A stretch of DNA of 64,000 nucleotides. It comes from Cryptomeria japonica. Lineage: Eukaryota > Streptophyta > Pinopsida > Cupressales > Cupressaceae. Below the pieces are notes generated by a model. The model was not told the origin of the DNA, made no database searches, and saw only the letters and a program-made list of their open reading frames with translations. Below, piece after piece: positions 35,881-47,875 of the stretch. Positions within the stretch are counted from its first letter, which is position 1. The number at the start of each line of letters is the position of its first letter. The stretch lies in assembly GCF_030272615.1 (NCBI RefSeq), contig NC_081407.1, positions 379,464,179 through 379,528,178 on the forward strand, read 5' to 3'. Made by a program: the position numbers and the translations under genes.

Positions 35881-37133
35881 AGTAGGATGTATTTGAATGA
35901 TGAATAAGGGTTGTAAACAGATTGATATAACTATTTTTGTCTTCTAGTGGCAGATATCCTTTTGAACTGGAATAACAACAATGGCGGTAAAAATACATCA
36001 TGAGTTTTAAAGAAGTAGCCGTAGATTTTGATATTGGTTATATCTTTATTAAGGATGGAATGTTTTTGTAACAAAATGTAGTTGTATGTGATAATTTTAA
36101 TATGATAGGTGTCTCCTCTAGCCTGAAGCTTGTTAGCTCCCTTGTTTTCTATAAAAAGGAATTCAGGGCTATGAGACAGGGTTTCGATTTTCGTCTCTTA
36201 AGTGTTTCGAATTTTTGGTTCCAATAGAAAAAGGCTAGGTAAAGGAAGAAAATTGTAAAGTCGTTTGTAGAGAAAATAGAAAGAGTCTTGTGTCTAGATT
36301 TTTGTAGGTACTTGAAGGAGCTAAATGTAAATTGTCTTTTGACAGAGATAGTTGATTTATTCAATAGAAATATAATTCAAATCCATTTCTCTCTAGTGTA
36401 TTATTCTACCATATTTTGAATGAATAGAATTAAGGATTTTCTCATTCATTGCACTATTGTGGTGTATGTATTTTTTGTTCATGCTCTGGTCTAAGGGGTG
36501 AATTAAATGCTTGAGTAGAATTGCAGAGTGGTAGGGTTATTTCAGGGATTTTGATAAGTAGCTTGGGTTGGGCTTGCAAATGTGATACATTGCAAGGCAA
36601 TACTATCTTAGATCTATATGTTGTTGGATAAATTCTGTCAGAAATCATTTTATGTCATTTGAATTCATGTACCCAATGGAGTAAGGCACTGATTGTAGCT
36701 TGTAATTGTCTTTAATGTCAATTTTTTATTCAAAATCACCAGCAACTTGCTATAATTGATTGATTATCAAAATATATTTTATTTTTGTGTATGTTTCTAA
36801 GTGCACATAATCATCTCATGCTCAAATTGGTTGAGGATCACTAAGGAATTTTCCATTCTTGAGCATTCTCCCTTTATGTTGAGCCTTTACATGAGATTAT
36901 CTTCTTTGTTTTATGCATAATTTGTGAATATGGCGCATAGATCACAAATTGGCTAAGGGATCACCCTCTCGGGTCTTGTAGAGCCCAAAGTGTAGAAGGA
37001 TTTGTAGATCCTTGTCATAGTTGGTCCAAGTTTGAAGGATATTGATAGCTAGAAGTGGCTTTCAATAGGTATTTTGAGGAATCAACTTGGTCTCTGCCTT
37101 GTAGCAGTGTAAACCCATTTCTCAGAACCAACA
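35881..37133 (+). repeat. Probable G2 3' LTR and end
   Basis: Non-coding. It holds a TATA-like CTATAAAAAGG at about 36149-36159, followed by a leader-like stretch, and then AT-rich DNA, as in a gypsy LTR. I cannot fix either LTR border because the 5' LTR of G2 is missing. C1 protease sequence resumes at about 37134. Confidence 0.4.
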
Positions 37134-40101
37134 GTAAGATTTGGAGATGACAAAGGTGGTATAATCTGTGGTAGAGGTTCTATTTTTCTTGATGGTAAGC
37201 ATAACACTAATGATGTCTTTTATGTTGAAGGTCTAAAGCATAATTTTTTGAGTCTTGGGCAAATGGTTGACAAGGGATATGACTTGCAATTCAAGGATGG
37301 TAGATGTAAGATCTTGAGTAGCTCTGAAACTGAAATTGCATCAGGTACAAAGACTAAAGGTAATATCTTTCACTTAAATGTTGGTGGTAAAAGTTGTTTA
37401 ACTGCTCAGATTGATGAAAGTTGGTTATGGCATAGAAGGATGTGTCAGGTAAATTTTGACCGAATGATTAAGATACATTCCACTCAAGCTATAAGAGATC
37501 TGGGCCTATGATTGTGAAGCCTACTAATCCGGTATGTAAGGAATGTCAGTTAGGGAAACAGACAAGAGTTTCTTTCAAAAGTAAACAATATAGTTCAAAT
37601 GGGATATTGGATCTTGTGGATATTGATTTGTGTGGTTCCTCTAGAGTCAGAAGCTTGCATGGTGATAGGTATTTCATGTTGTTGATTGATGACTATTTAA
37701 GGATGATGTGGATTACCTTCTTAAGGGAGAAGTCTGAAGCATTGGAGAAGTTCAAGAGTTTCAAATCTATGGTTGAGACAAAGACTGGTCTGAGGCTGAA
37801 GAGTATGAGATTTGACAAAGGTGGTGAATTTACTTTCGGTGAGATTAATTTTTTTTGTGAAGAGCATGGAGTGAAGAGACAATTATTTTCTATTTGGACC
37901 CCTCAACAGAATGGTATTATGGAAAGGAAGAATGGGATAGTTCAGGAAGCTGCTATAACCATGATGATTGAAGGAAATGCTCTGTATGTCTATTGGTAAG
38001 AATCTATGAGTACTATAATATACACTTTTAATCGAGTGCATATTAAAGGTGATACCAGTAAGACTTCTTACAAGTTATCATTTGGTCATGCACCTACAGT
38101 TAGATATTTCAAAATTTTTGGTAGTAAATGCTATATCAAAAGAGATGAAGATCTAGGGAAGTTTGATGCTAGAAGTGATGAAGGAATCTTTCTTGGTTAT
38201 TTTACTAAAAGTAAGGCCTATCGGTGTTATAATAAGAGATTGATGAAGATTGTTGAAAGTGATAATGTGAAGGTTGATGAAGGAAATCACTATCAGTGCA
38301 GATACTCTGGATATTATTCAAATGATTAGATTGTTAGTGTAGATGAAGGAAAGCAAGTGTAGTCCTAGAATCAAGTTTAGATTTCTCTGAAAAATCCTAC
38401 GAATGAAGGAGAAGCTAGTGTAAAAGAAAGAGTTCAAAAGTTTGAAAATTATGAAAATCATAAGACTCCTAGGTATGTAAGATTTAATCACTCAGAGAAT
38501 CAGATTATAGGTGATAAGATGACTAGGAGAAGAATTGTTGAAGAGTATTTCTTGATTTCTAAGATTGAACCTAAGGATGTTGATGAAGCATGTAAAGATA
38601 AAAGTTGGATTAAAGCTATGGAAGAAGAGTTGAATTAGAGTGAAAAGAATAATACATAAATTTTAGTTCCCAAATCTAAGGATAAGAGTGTAATTGGAAC
38701 TAAGTGGGTGTTTTGAAATAAGTTGAATGAGCAAGGTGAAGTTGTGAAGAATAAAGCAATACTTGTGTGTAAGGGTTATTCTTAGATGGAAGGTATTGAT
38801 TTTGAGGAAACTTTTGCTCCGATAGCTAGAATTGAAGTTATTCAATTATTTCTTGCTTATGCATCTTACAAATATTTTAATGTGTATCAGATGGATGTCA
38901 ACTCAACCTTTCTTAATGGTGAGTTGGAAGAAGTACTCTACATTGAGCAACCCAATAGTTTTTAGTTGACAAATCAGAAAGATATGGTTTGCAGGATGAA
39001 GAAAGAACTATATGGATTGAAGCAAACCCCAAGAGTCGGGTATGCAAGATTGGATAAGTATTTAGTGAAGCTTGAATTCAATAAAGGTACTGATGATATT
39101 AATTTGTACTTCAAGATTGATAGTGATAACATCTTGATTGTTGAAGTTTTTGTTGATGATATTATTTTTGGTGGAAATGATGGCTTGTTCAAGAAGTTTG
39201 TTGATGATATGCAGAATGAGTTTGAGATGTTTGTGATTGGTGAGATGAAATTCTTTTTGGGATTTCAAATTACTCAATTGGATAAAGGCATATTTATATC
39301 TCAATCTAAGTATGTGAAGGAATTGTTAAAGAAATTTGGTTTGGATGATGCAAATCCTGTTGGTACACGTATGGTTACCCAAAGTAAGTTGACAAATGAT
39401 GATGATTCTTTGAAAGAAAATCATACAAGATATAGATCTATGATTGCTGATTTTTTGTAATTGACTCAGACTAGATCAGATATTATGAATATTGTGTGTC
39501 ATTTTGCTAGATTTCAATCTGATACTAATGAATCTCATGTTGTTGCTATAAAAAGAATTTTACAATATTTGAAAGGGACAGTTGATTTTGGTTTGTGGTA
39601 TCCTTAAGATGATGACTTTACTTTGAGTGCTTTTACTTATGTTGATTGGGCAGGTGATGTTGATGAAAAAAAGAGTACTATTGATGGTGCATTTTTCTTG
39701 GGTAAGAGATTAGTTTCATGGGAAAGTAAGAAGTAGAATGCTATATGTTTGCTACTGGAGAATTTGAATACATTATTGCTAATAGAAATTGTACTCAAGT
39801 GATTTGGATGAAGTGGATGTTGAAGGATATTAGAGTTACATTTGATGTACCTACTACTATATAGTATGATAATTCAAGTGCTATTAATATTTCTAATAAT
39901 CCTATGTTTCATTCTAAGATCAAGCATATATCAATCAAGTTTCATTTCTTGAGAGAGAAGGTGAATGAGAAGGAAGTCAAATTGGAGTATGTATCTACAA
40001 AGGAACATATTGCAGCTATCTTCATGAAGCCTTTTTCTAAAGATACATTTGAGTATCTCAGAGAGAAGCTAGGGGTAATTTCCCCTCCTAATGAGAACTA
40101 A
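37134..40101 (+). pseudogene. C1 protease remnant, integrase, reverse transcriptase and RNase H
   Basis: The segment opens in the middle of the protease region (VRFGDDKGGIICGRGSIFL), so the DSG active site is lost. Pre-integrase follows (SWLWHRRMCQVNFDRM, CKECQLGKQ), then the integrase core with Asp in DIDLCGS, Asp in MRFDKGGEF and Glu in QQNGIMERKN, all kept. Reverse transcriptase shows GTKWVF, FAPIARIE, MDVNSTFLNGELEE, LYGLKQTPR and the active site VFVDDIIFGGND. RNase H shows VDWAGDVDEKKST, and the end is LEYVSTKEH ... FEYLREKLGV. Stops are frequent, for example near 37999, 38330, 38640, 38965 and 39460; frame changes occur near 37508 and between 39460 and 39904. It terminates at TAA 40099-40101. 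Confidence 0.88.
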
Positions 40102-40436
40102 GATGAATGGAATTGCATTAGTCTGGTGGACTTCATAGATATATCTTATGATCCAGATTAAGGAGTGAGGATGCTACTCAGGTGAAGTAGGCTGTGGTGT
40201 ATTTTAGTTATTCAGAATTGTTAGAGTGTCTGCCAGGGGGAGAGAAGATTTGTGTTGTATATTCCTTTTTCATTGATGTCAAAGGGGGAGAGAAGCATGT
40301 GAAAACATCTATGGGGAAGATAGCTATGTTGAGTTGTGTGCACAATCTTAGGGTGAAATTGTTGGTTGTTGATTTCTTTCTTTGCATTAATTATTTTTCA
40401 CATTCATATGTTGTCATCAATGCCAAAGCGAGAGTT
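40102..40436 (+). other. C1 3' untranslated region with repeated polypurine tracts
   Basis: Three purine runs occur: CAGGGGGAGAGAAG near 40232, CAAAGGGGGAGAGAAG near 40279, and CAAAGCGAGAGTT at about 40424-40436 immediately before the LTR. The last has one G-to-C change from the usual AAAGGGGGAGA. ATTGATGTC or ATCAATGCC precedes the second and third. Confidence 0.75.
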
Positions 40437-42023
40437 TGTTGGAATGATGTGTTGTCATTGATGTCAATATATTATTTTGTGTATTCCAATATTGTTGTCA
40501 TATTGGATGAGTTCGTTTGGTCAGTTTGTTGTAGATGAGTTACTGTAATTTAATGGGTTTAGAGATATTTATCTCTAGTTGATTCAACAGAATTTTCTAA
40601 GGTCTGCATGCTGATTTAATTGAGTTGTGTGGTCCGGTTGTGTATGTTATTTAGTTGTTTGTGTTATTCAGTATTTAGGTTTGTGCTTTGCATTGCTCTA
40701 GAATTACAATATCTTGGTTTGCAGATTTGGTAGTGTTTGGGATGTTCATATGTGTCCTCAATTCAAAAGGTCCATGATTTGGAAGTTTGCAAGTGAATCT
40801 TTCAGTTTGATAGTTAGTTCAATGTGTTCTCTTCAAGTTCGATATAATGAAGATGGAGATTCTAGTAAGTGGTGATGTTGTGGTTGTTTTAGGTGCATTC
40901 ACATTGCTTATGGATGTTTCTATAGCATATCCTATCCATGTTGATGGTTTTCATTCATCATTTTGTGCAAGATTAATTATTTTCTTAATTTGGTGGTGTT
41001 CTTCGTGTTATGTGATATTCTTGGTGGTTGTAGCCTATTGCAGATGATCGAGGCATAATTCTTGGTGGTGTTTCTTGGTTGTGGTACTAGTTTAGGTCCA
41101 GACTATGTCTTAGGCAACATTTTTTTGGTCTACATGCATTGTTGTAGCATGCAAGGTTATTATTTTGTGATTTGCATTGAGGGTTTAGCCGACCTTGAAA
41201 TATAGATTGATGATTTGTATATATATATATGTAATATTCACATGAGAGATGTATCTGTGAGTGCAAAAATTTATTTGATCATTCAGTACTAGAGGAGAAG
41301 TGTGAAAGAGTTTTAAGAAGTGCTTTCTTGGTTGAGGTATTAGTTTAGGTCCACACTATATCTTAGGCGACATTGTTTTGGTCATAATACATTGTTGTAG
41401 CATGTAAGGTTCATATTTTGCAATTTGCATTCAAGGTTTAGCCAACCTTGAAATATAGGTTGATGAATTGTATAAATATATATAATATTCATCTGAGAGA
41501 TGTATCTGTGAGTGAGAACATTGATTTGATCTTTTAGTAGCAGAGGAGAAGTATGAAAGAGTATGAAAGAGTCTGAAGAAGTGTGATAGAGTAGATTTTG
41601 AGTATATGTGCTTAACCAGAACTGTAACTAGGCATATGAAGATGTTATTTTAATAGTTCATGTAACTCAGGTTGTTGTATAATCTTTGTAAGGTAGTGAG
41701 CCTTCCTCGGGGTTGTAGCCCTTCTTGTATTTTAGTAGCGAGCTCTAGGCAATGTGTATGAATGCATGTGCATTCCCCATTGTAATATATACATTTACTC
41801 CTAATAGGGTATTATCTCATTGTGGGTAGGTTCCAACTATGGTTTTTTCCTTAATCCGGTTTTCCATGTCAAAAATCTTGGTGTTATGTGTGTTATTTAT
41901 GTGGTGTTGATTTATGCTCTTGCTATTTATTATCACATCTAAATTTAAGTTTTAATTGTGTAGAGTTTGTGAGAAAATTGATTCCCCCCCCCCCCCCTCG
42001 CGCAGTTCGATACATTGTTGTCA
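40437..42023 (+). repeat. C1 3' LTR with internal tandem duplication
   Basis: It starts TGTTGGAATGATGTGTTGTC and ends CATTGTTGTCA. It is 1587 bases against 1324 for the 5' copy. Most of the difference is a tandem duplication with period 253 (copies at about 41071-41323 and 41324-41580, each opening TTTCTTGGTTG). A run of C residues occurs at about 41982-41996. Confidence 0.85.
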
Positions 42024-43980
42024 AAAAATTGATCCATATTGCTGTCTATGATGCTTTGGATAGGCCTTTGAAGGCTATCTTTTGGGTTTTAGCCTCTAAG
42101 TGGGTCATGTTGTTGAGTGAATTTGACATAGAGTATATTGATATAAAATCTATAAAAGGAAAAAGCATTGCAAATAAACTTGCCAATGCACCAATGATCG
42201 ACGATTCTCCTCTTGTATCATAATTTTTGGATGAATCCATCTTCATGGTGACAAAATCTAGAATATGACAACTATATTTTGATGGCTAATTTACTCAACA
42301 TGGAGCAGAAGCAAACATACTCTTCATCACACCTCAAGGAGATTTTATTCCTAAATCATATCATCCTTCTTTCCCTTGCACAAATAATATCGCAGAGTAT
42401 GAGGCATTGACAATAGGTCCATGAATTGCATTTCAGTGGAAGATCCAAGACCTTCATATTTTTGGGGACTCTCAATTTGTAATTCATCAAACCAAAGATG
42501 AAAAACTAATTCCTTACAAGAAAAAGTTAGATGATTTTAAGAAATATTTCAAAGAGATAGTCTTGGAGGAAATACCAAGAGAGAACAATTGAGCAATAGA
42601 TGCTATGGCTACCATTGCCTCCTTGATTGACATGTCACAAAACATGATCGGCTATGAGTTGGTAGATAATCTTTTGGTCCCTGCATATGAGTTCACTCCA
42701 TCTAAATTAATATGTGTTATTGATCCTGATTCCCCTTTGTACTGTGACATTTTCACATACCTTCACAATAACACCCTTCCACCTAATCTTTCTAATATTT
42801 AACATCATACCTTCATCCACCAAACCTCTTGCTATGTCATCATAGCCAACAAACTCTACCAACAAGGTCTTAACGGTAGTCTTCTTAGATGTTTAGAGAG
42901 TGAGGAAGCTCAAATTGCATTGTGTGAAGTTCACAAAGGTATATGTGGGGCTCACTCTAGTGGTCCAACCTTAGCTAGAAAAATTGGTTATTATTGGCCT
43001 ACAATGGAAAAGGACTCATACCAGTTTATCAAGAAATGCAAGAAATGTCAGATTCATGGAGACCTAATCCATGCACCATCACAGATACTTCAATTGATCT
43101 CTATTCCATTGCCCTTTTGTTAGTAGGGACTTGATCTCATGGGAAAGATTCACTCTCCATCATCCAATGGCCATAAATTCATTATCACAGCCACTAAGTA
43201 TTTCAGAAAGTGGATTTAGGTCATCCCTCTCACCTAAATTACCAGTAAGAAGATTGAAGCTTTTATCCTCAATTACATCATTTGCGGAGATGGTGTTCCC
43301 CTTTCCATCATCACAAAAAATGGACATCCCTTCAAAAACCAAGATGTTTATGAGATTTGTGACTAATTACACATTCACCATTGCTTTCCACTCCATACTA
43401 TCTGTAAGGTAATGGCCAAGCTAAGGTGTTGAACAAAACTACCCTTAGAATCCTTAAAAATATAGTCGATGGAACTGACAACAATTTACATGTCCAACTT
43501 AATCCTGCACTATGAGCTTATCACACAAGTGTTTGCACACCCATTCAAGCTACTTCCTATTCACTTGTCCATGTTTCTAAATCCATCTTGCCCATTAAGG
43601 TCAAGTTACCATCATTATGAGTCTCTCTAGGTGATCTTATTAGTGATGAAGACTACTAGGTCTCCCATTTGTAGGACTTGCAATTGTTAGATGAGCATTA
43701 ATAAACTACATTTAATTATTTGAAAGTGTATTAGGAATGCATGATTCATATTTAGAATCATAGAGTGACACCTCATACATTTGAGGTGGGTGACTTGGTC
43801 CTACAAGAAAACCCAAAAAATTAGCAAGAAAGAAAAATAGGGCAAACTTGAACCAAATTGGCTTGGGCCTTACATTATCACAACAATTTATGGCCCAGGT
43901 GCATATCAGTTATTAACACCAAAAAGAGAACCATTGGATGATCCTATCAAAAAAATGCACCTTCATAGGTTATACACATA
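42024..43980 (+). pseudogene. G3 dual RNase H and integrase
   Basis: RNase H tail: RPLKAIFWVLASKWVMLLSE, FDIEYIDI. The archaeal-type RNase H lies at about 42270-42620 (LYFDG, ANILFITPQGDFIP, NNIAEYEALTIG, IFGDSQFVIHQ). The integrase zinc domain is HKGICGAHSSG ... CKKCQIHG (42926-43060). In the core, Asp in GLDLMGK is kept, but the second Asp reads Lys (IITKNGHPF) and the Glu after NGQA reads Lys (GNGQAKVLNKT). The C-terminal part has PNWLGPYIITTIYGPGAYQL, ending at TAG 43978-43980. Multiple stops and at least two frameshifts are present. Confidence 0.82.
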
Positions 43981-45690
43981 GCTCTTTAGATAATCCTATC
44001 AGCAATACAAAAAAATATCATAGAATATAAAAAATATAGGAAAAAATTTGAAAAATAATAAAAATTGTCACTTTGGTGAAAACTTGGCAAATAGGCACCT
44101 TGTGACATTAAAAAAATGTAAAGAGAAGTAAATTTGTCCAATGGTGCAAACCACTTTAGTAGCACCCTGGGCAAGTACCATGGTGAAAACTGGGTTACCG
44201 GCGCCATGTGTAGGTACTTTCACTCCTCCCTCCTTCTGGACTGAATTTTGCCTTTTCACTTTGCACACACTCACATCCTATTAGTTCATAATAAACTTGT
44301 CCATCCCTACCATGGCTTGTTATTGATCTACCTAAGATAGGTTCACCATCCATTCATAAACCCCCTTTCCATCCTTTTCCTTTTGCTCATAATAAATTAG
44401 GTCCTATCTATAGCTAGGGGCATATCCCAAACCTAGTGATGGATGTGGACCCTTAGCACCACATGTTTTGAGGAGCATCATCTTTTATTTCCTTCCTTCT
44501 TTTCACGCATACTCTACAATAAAAGATCACTTGCATCATTGATCCGCAATAAAGTGTTCACTCTTCTCCACAATAAAGTATCATCTTCATGGAGTAAGTT
44601 AGTTTTATATGAGACACAAGCAGTAGGGAGCTTTTAACAATTCAATCTTTCAGCAAAATTTGAGTATTAATAGCTTTTTTCAAGCATTATCTGTCCTTAT
44701 CAGGATGACAACATTGTGACCAGATCAAACATGTTAACATATGTGGCAAGATACACTTATAACTTGAGGATTTTAGTTTATGTTGGTGTCAAGTCTTTGA
44801 TTTTATTTTGATTTGATCTTTTTATGGTGTCACTTTTCCTATGCTTCTCAAGGATGTTTATGACTAGAGTGGTCAAGATGGGGCATGATCACCTATTTGT
44901 TGTTTGTGGATTGTCTATTATTAATACTATGGTTCATCCAAGGATATCAGGGTATTGTGGGTCTAGTGTGAACAAGGGCATTTCTTGTTTGTAACTATCT
45001 AATCTCCATGCAAATGATACAATGACTATCTAGGTCGAACCTATATCTAGATGGCCACAATACATTTTCCATAATAAGCTCAATGATGATAAATACACAA
45101 GAAGTTCATTTCAACTCCATATCTTTTACCTTCCATTCCCCTTTCTCATGTGTCCTCCATTATTATTCCTCGAGCCTGTGTAGTCCACTATCATATGACT
45201 AAGTATAATGACACACCAAAAACATATGCATTTCATCTAGTGTTTATCTATATTATCATATGTTAGTTTGTATCAAGAATATCACATAGATAAAAGTCAT
45301 AGTGCATCCATCCTGCATATCAATAGATTAGTTTGCATATAATCATAATGCATAAACATTATTGCATACATCATATCATCATACATAACATAGGCATATA
45401 GAAATATAAATATATCTCATAAGCATCGCATAGCATCATAGGATCATCATAAACAAAATGCATCACTAGATTAGAGATAGTATCATATAGATCAATTTCA
45501 TTATTATGATAGAACATCATATAAGCATCATATAATGATAACATGACATCTCATCATAAGACATATAAACAACATAAAGTAAACATCATAATTATAAATG
45601 CATCATCATACACACAATATAGTCATCACCAAAATAAATAATCAATGTCAAGATACAATGATGTCAATATCTCAAAAATGGCTACAAAAA
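43981..45690. other. G3 3' non-coding region
   Basis: No coding family is recognised. GGTGAAAACT occurs twice (near 44078 and 44181), followed by GGCACC or GGCGCC phrases. From about 45210 to 45650 the DNA is rich in short CAT/ATA-based phrases such as ATCATATA and AGCATCATA, a low-complexity stretch. Confidence 0.5.
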
Positions 45691-45699
45691 TCACCTTAA

Positions 45700-46445
45700 G
45701 GTGTCTACATCACCATACAAAAACTGATACAATATGGACTCGAGAGGCCTATGATGAGCTATCTCCCTTGGAGCTGGTAGGCCTTGGTGGGATCTGAGCC
45801 CCCGATGGTCTAGCCCCTAGATCCCCTCGCCATCCTCCCCCTATTGATCCTACTAGTGGCAATGCTCCCATGACCCCACCAATAGACGCCATCTGCTAGT
45901 GTCTCATAGAGGTGGTCTAGGATGAGTTTCTATAGATCCTTACCCTAAGATGCGATGCCATTGTTGCCTCATAAAAGGTTCCTCCAGTAGCTAATCTCCC
46001 CACCTGCTCTCAAGAAAAATGTATATCCTATAGTTGTGTCTCCTTGCTGAGTAGCCCCTATGGTCTGGATGATCTCCTCTATAATAGTGTACCACTCGAT
46101 AGCCGTATCCCTCTCATCTCAAGCCTCCTGTAGATCTCATCTCATTCTAGGAGCCTATCCCTCTAAGGCCTCTATATATCATTAGCCTATGTCTATACCT
46201 ACTCTTGGAGCATAGCTAAATCCCCTCCCTCCTCCCCTCCTCCTGCTACCTGCCCTCTCTTAGCCTACTCTAGGGTACCCTATCTTTGCACTTATTCACC
46301 TAGTATTTGTAGGACAACCTATGCTAGTTGTCCCTCTCTCCCTTGTGGTGGCCTAGGTGGCCTACCATCTTAGACTCTATCTCCCGCATGTTGGCCTCCC
46401 TCTCCCTCTCCTCCTCCTCTCCTCCAAATGGGTCTCTCATCCTTG

Positions 46446-46476
<31 letters not shown>

Positions 46477-47510
46477 ATCTCACTGGTGTCTTTGTTGATC
46501 ACATCAACCATGGAAATGGATGTGCTCTGAAATATGCCTTGTAATTTGGTGTCATCCCTACATCTATTAAATCCATTTGTAGGTCCCAATGCATCGGAAC
46601 AAGAGCCTAAAACTCAGCCACTACAATTACATAGGACAAAATTGGTCTCCAATGTACCTACTCTTGCATTGTTCATGCAACCACACCTGATCCTTGAGGC
46701 ATCTGTTGTACCCTACCGAACAGTTTGGATACCCTATCTTGTAACTTCATGTCTAGTATATAGTGTGTCCAACTAAGGAAACACCCGGTCCTAAAACAAA
46801 ATGGGAGCTATGTTGCAACCTCTAGCCAATCCTCACAATCGAGGTAGGGTCTCCATATCACTGCATCTATGTCGTCGATGACCCTCCTCCAATGCTCCAA
46901 CTTCCCTAACCAAGGTTGGGAAGTGATCATAGAATAGTAGTGTACATAGGACTACCCATGTCCCTTGAATCTAAAGCATACTAGCCTAGTCGTCGTAATG
47001 TGCTCATATGACCATACCTGTAGTAAGGTAACTCTACATCTGATGCTACATCCACCAAGATATATTAACTGGTGTATCTCATGGTACAAGTGGACTAACA
47101 CACATGGACCCCATGTAAATTGAGTACTCTGGATCATTAGCATTTCCATGGCCCGTCCCCATCTAGTTGCCAATTCATGTGTCATCATGTTTGGGCATAA
47201 AAACTCACCGATCACTTTGCCCACAACTATTGCTAAAACATCCTTGCTGGGATACATAGTCTTCCAGCTCACATGTCCCCCTCATATCTCAATGCTTCAA
47301 CCATTGAATACTTGACATGAACCATCCTCATCCATGTCTTGTTGATAAAAGGCCATATCTCCAGTGATGGGATTGTGCAGTATCCTATAAACATCCTCCA
47401 ATGTAACCGACATCTCACTAGTTGGAAAATGGAATGGACAACTCTCTGAATGTCATCTCTCTACTAGTGTAGTCAACAATCCCATCTTTGCCCAAATCTT
47501 AGGCATGAAC
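45700..47510 (-). pseudogene. G3 antisense ORF with plant mobile domain
   Basis: The minus strand reads as the plant mobile domain (aminotransferase-like, PMD) found in MAIN-type proteins and in some transposable elements. Visible residues are FHFPTSEMSVTLEDVYRI (near 47400), TRWGRAMEMLMIQS, FTWGPCVLVHLYHEIHQLIY, and RVTLLQVWSYEHITTTR (47000-47060). Frames then shift, with a WRPY-like motif near 46850. The longest clean run is 47272-46952 (106 codons). The last part holds a (CAT)n run at about 46448-46472 and C/T-rich plus-strand DNA. An antisense ORF between pol and the 3' LTR is known in Tat-lineage elements. Here it is broken by stops and frameshifts. Confidence 0.7.
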
Positions 47511-47689
47511 ATGATTTATCTCAAACCCATCACCTCTATAGACCTATGGTCATCGTTTGTCAATAGTGACCAAACTCTCTATGTCATGGGATATCTCTCT
47601 CATGAATCCAAGAGAGGCAAGTACTCTTGTAGTCATACCAAGCAAATTGCATTAGTCTCACTATGTTACCTCCTAGCATTATCCTATCC

Positions 47690-47875
47690 TAGTAGTACTT
47701 ATGTTTATCACATGGTGCTTCTTATCTATCCCTATCTTTGTAGTGCTCATATGTTTATCACATGGAACTATTTGTTATTAATGTATATGTTTATCACATT
47801 ACATGATCCTAGTAGTACTTATGTTTATCACATGGTTCTATTCCTACTAGTGTATATGTTTATCAAATTGCGGTA
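47690..47875 (+). repeat. Short tandem repeat with TATGTTTATCACAT core
   Basis: TATGTTTATCACAT or TATGTTTATCAAAT occurs five times at roughly 35-50-base spacing. Two units share the longer CCTAGTAGTACTTATGTTTA. Predicted small ORFs across it are repeat artefacts. Confidence 0.7.

Larger units (their letters stand above)
16166..37133 (+). mobile_element. Ty3/gypsy LTR retrotransposon G2, 5'-truncated
   Basis: This plus-strand gypsy element lies inside C1. Domain order is gag, zinc knuckle, protease, an RNase H-like domain, reverse transcriptase, RNase H, integrase, a 1.7-kb spacer, an extra sense ORF, and a probable 3' LTR. Its 5' LTR and the first part of gag are missing: the left junction goes straight from C1 gag into the middle of G2 gag. 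It is interrupted by C2 (20012-27361) and a solo LTR (31650-33039). The right edge is set where C1 protease sequence resumes and is approximate. Confidence 0.8.
14210..42023 (+). mobile_element. Ty1/copia LTR retrotransposon C1, split by nested insertions
   Basis: Two plus-strand LTRs of one family (14210-15533 and 40437-42023, both starting TGTTGGAATGATGTGTTGTC) bound it. A primer binding site and gag follow the first LTR. Protease remnant, integrase, reverse transcriptase and RNase H, in copia order, precede the second. Between gag (to about 16165) and protease (from about 37134) sits gypsy element G2 with its own insertions. The C-terminal part of C1 gag and its protease active site are missing. 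Target duplication is not evident: 14205-14209 is GAGTT and 42024-42028 is AAAAA. Confidence 0.8.
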
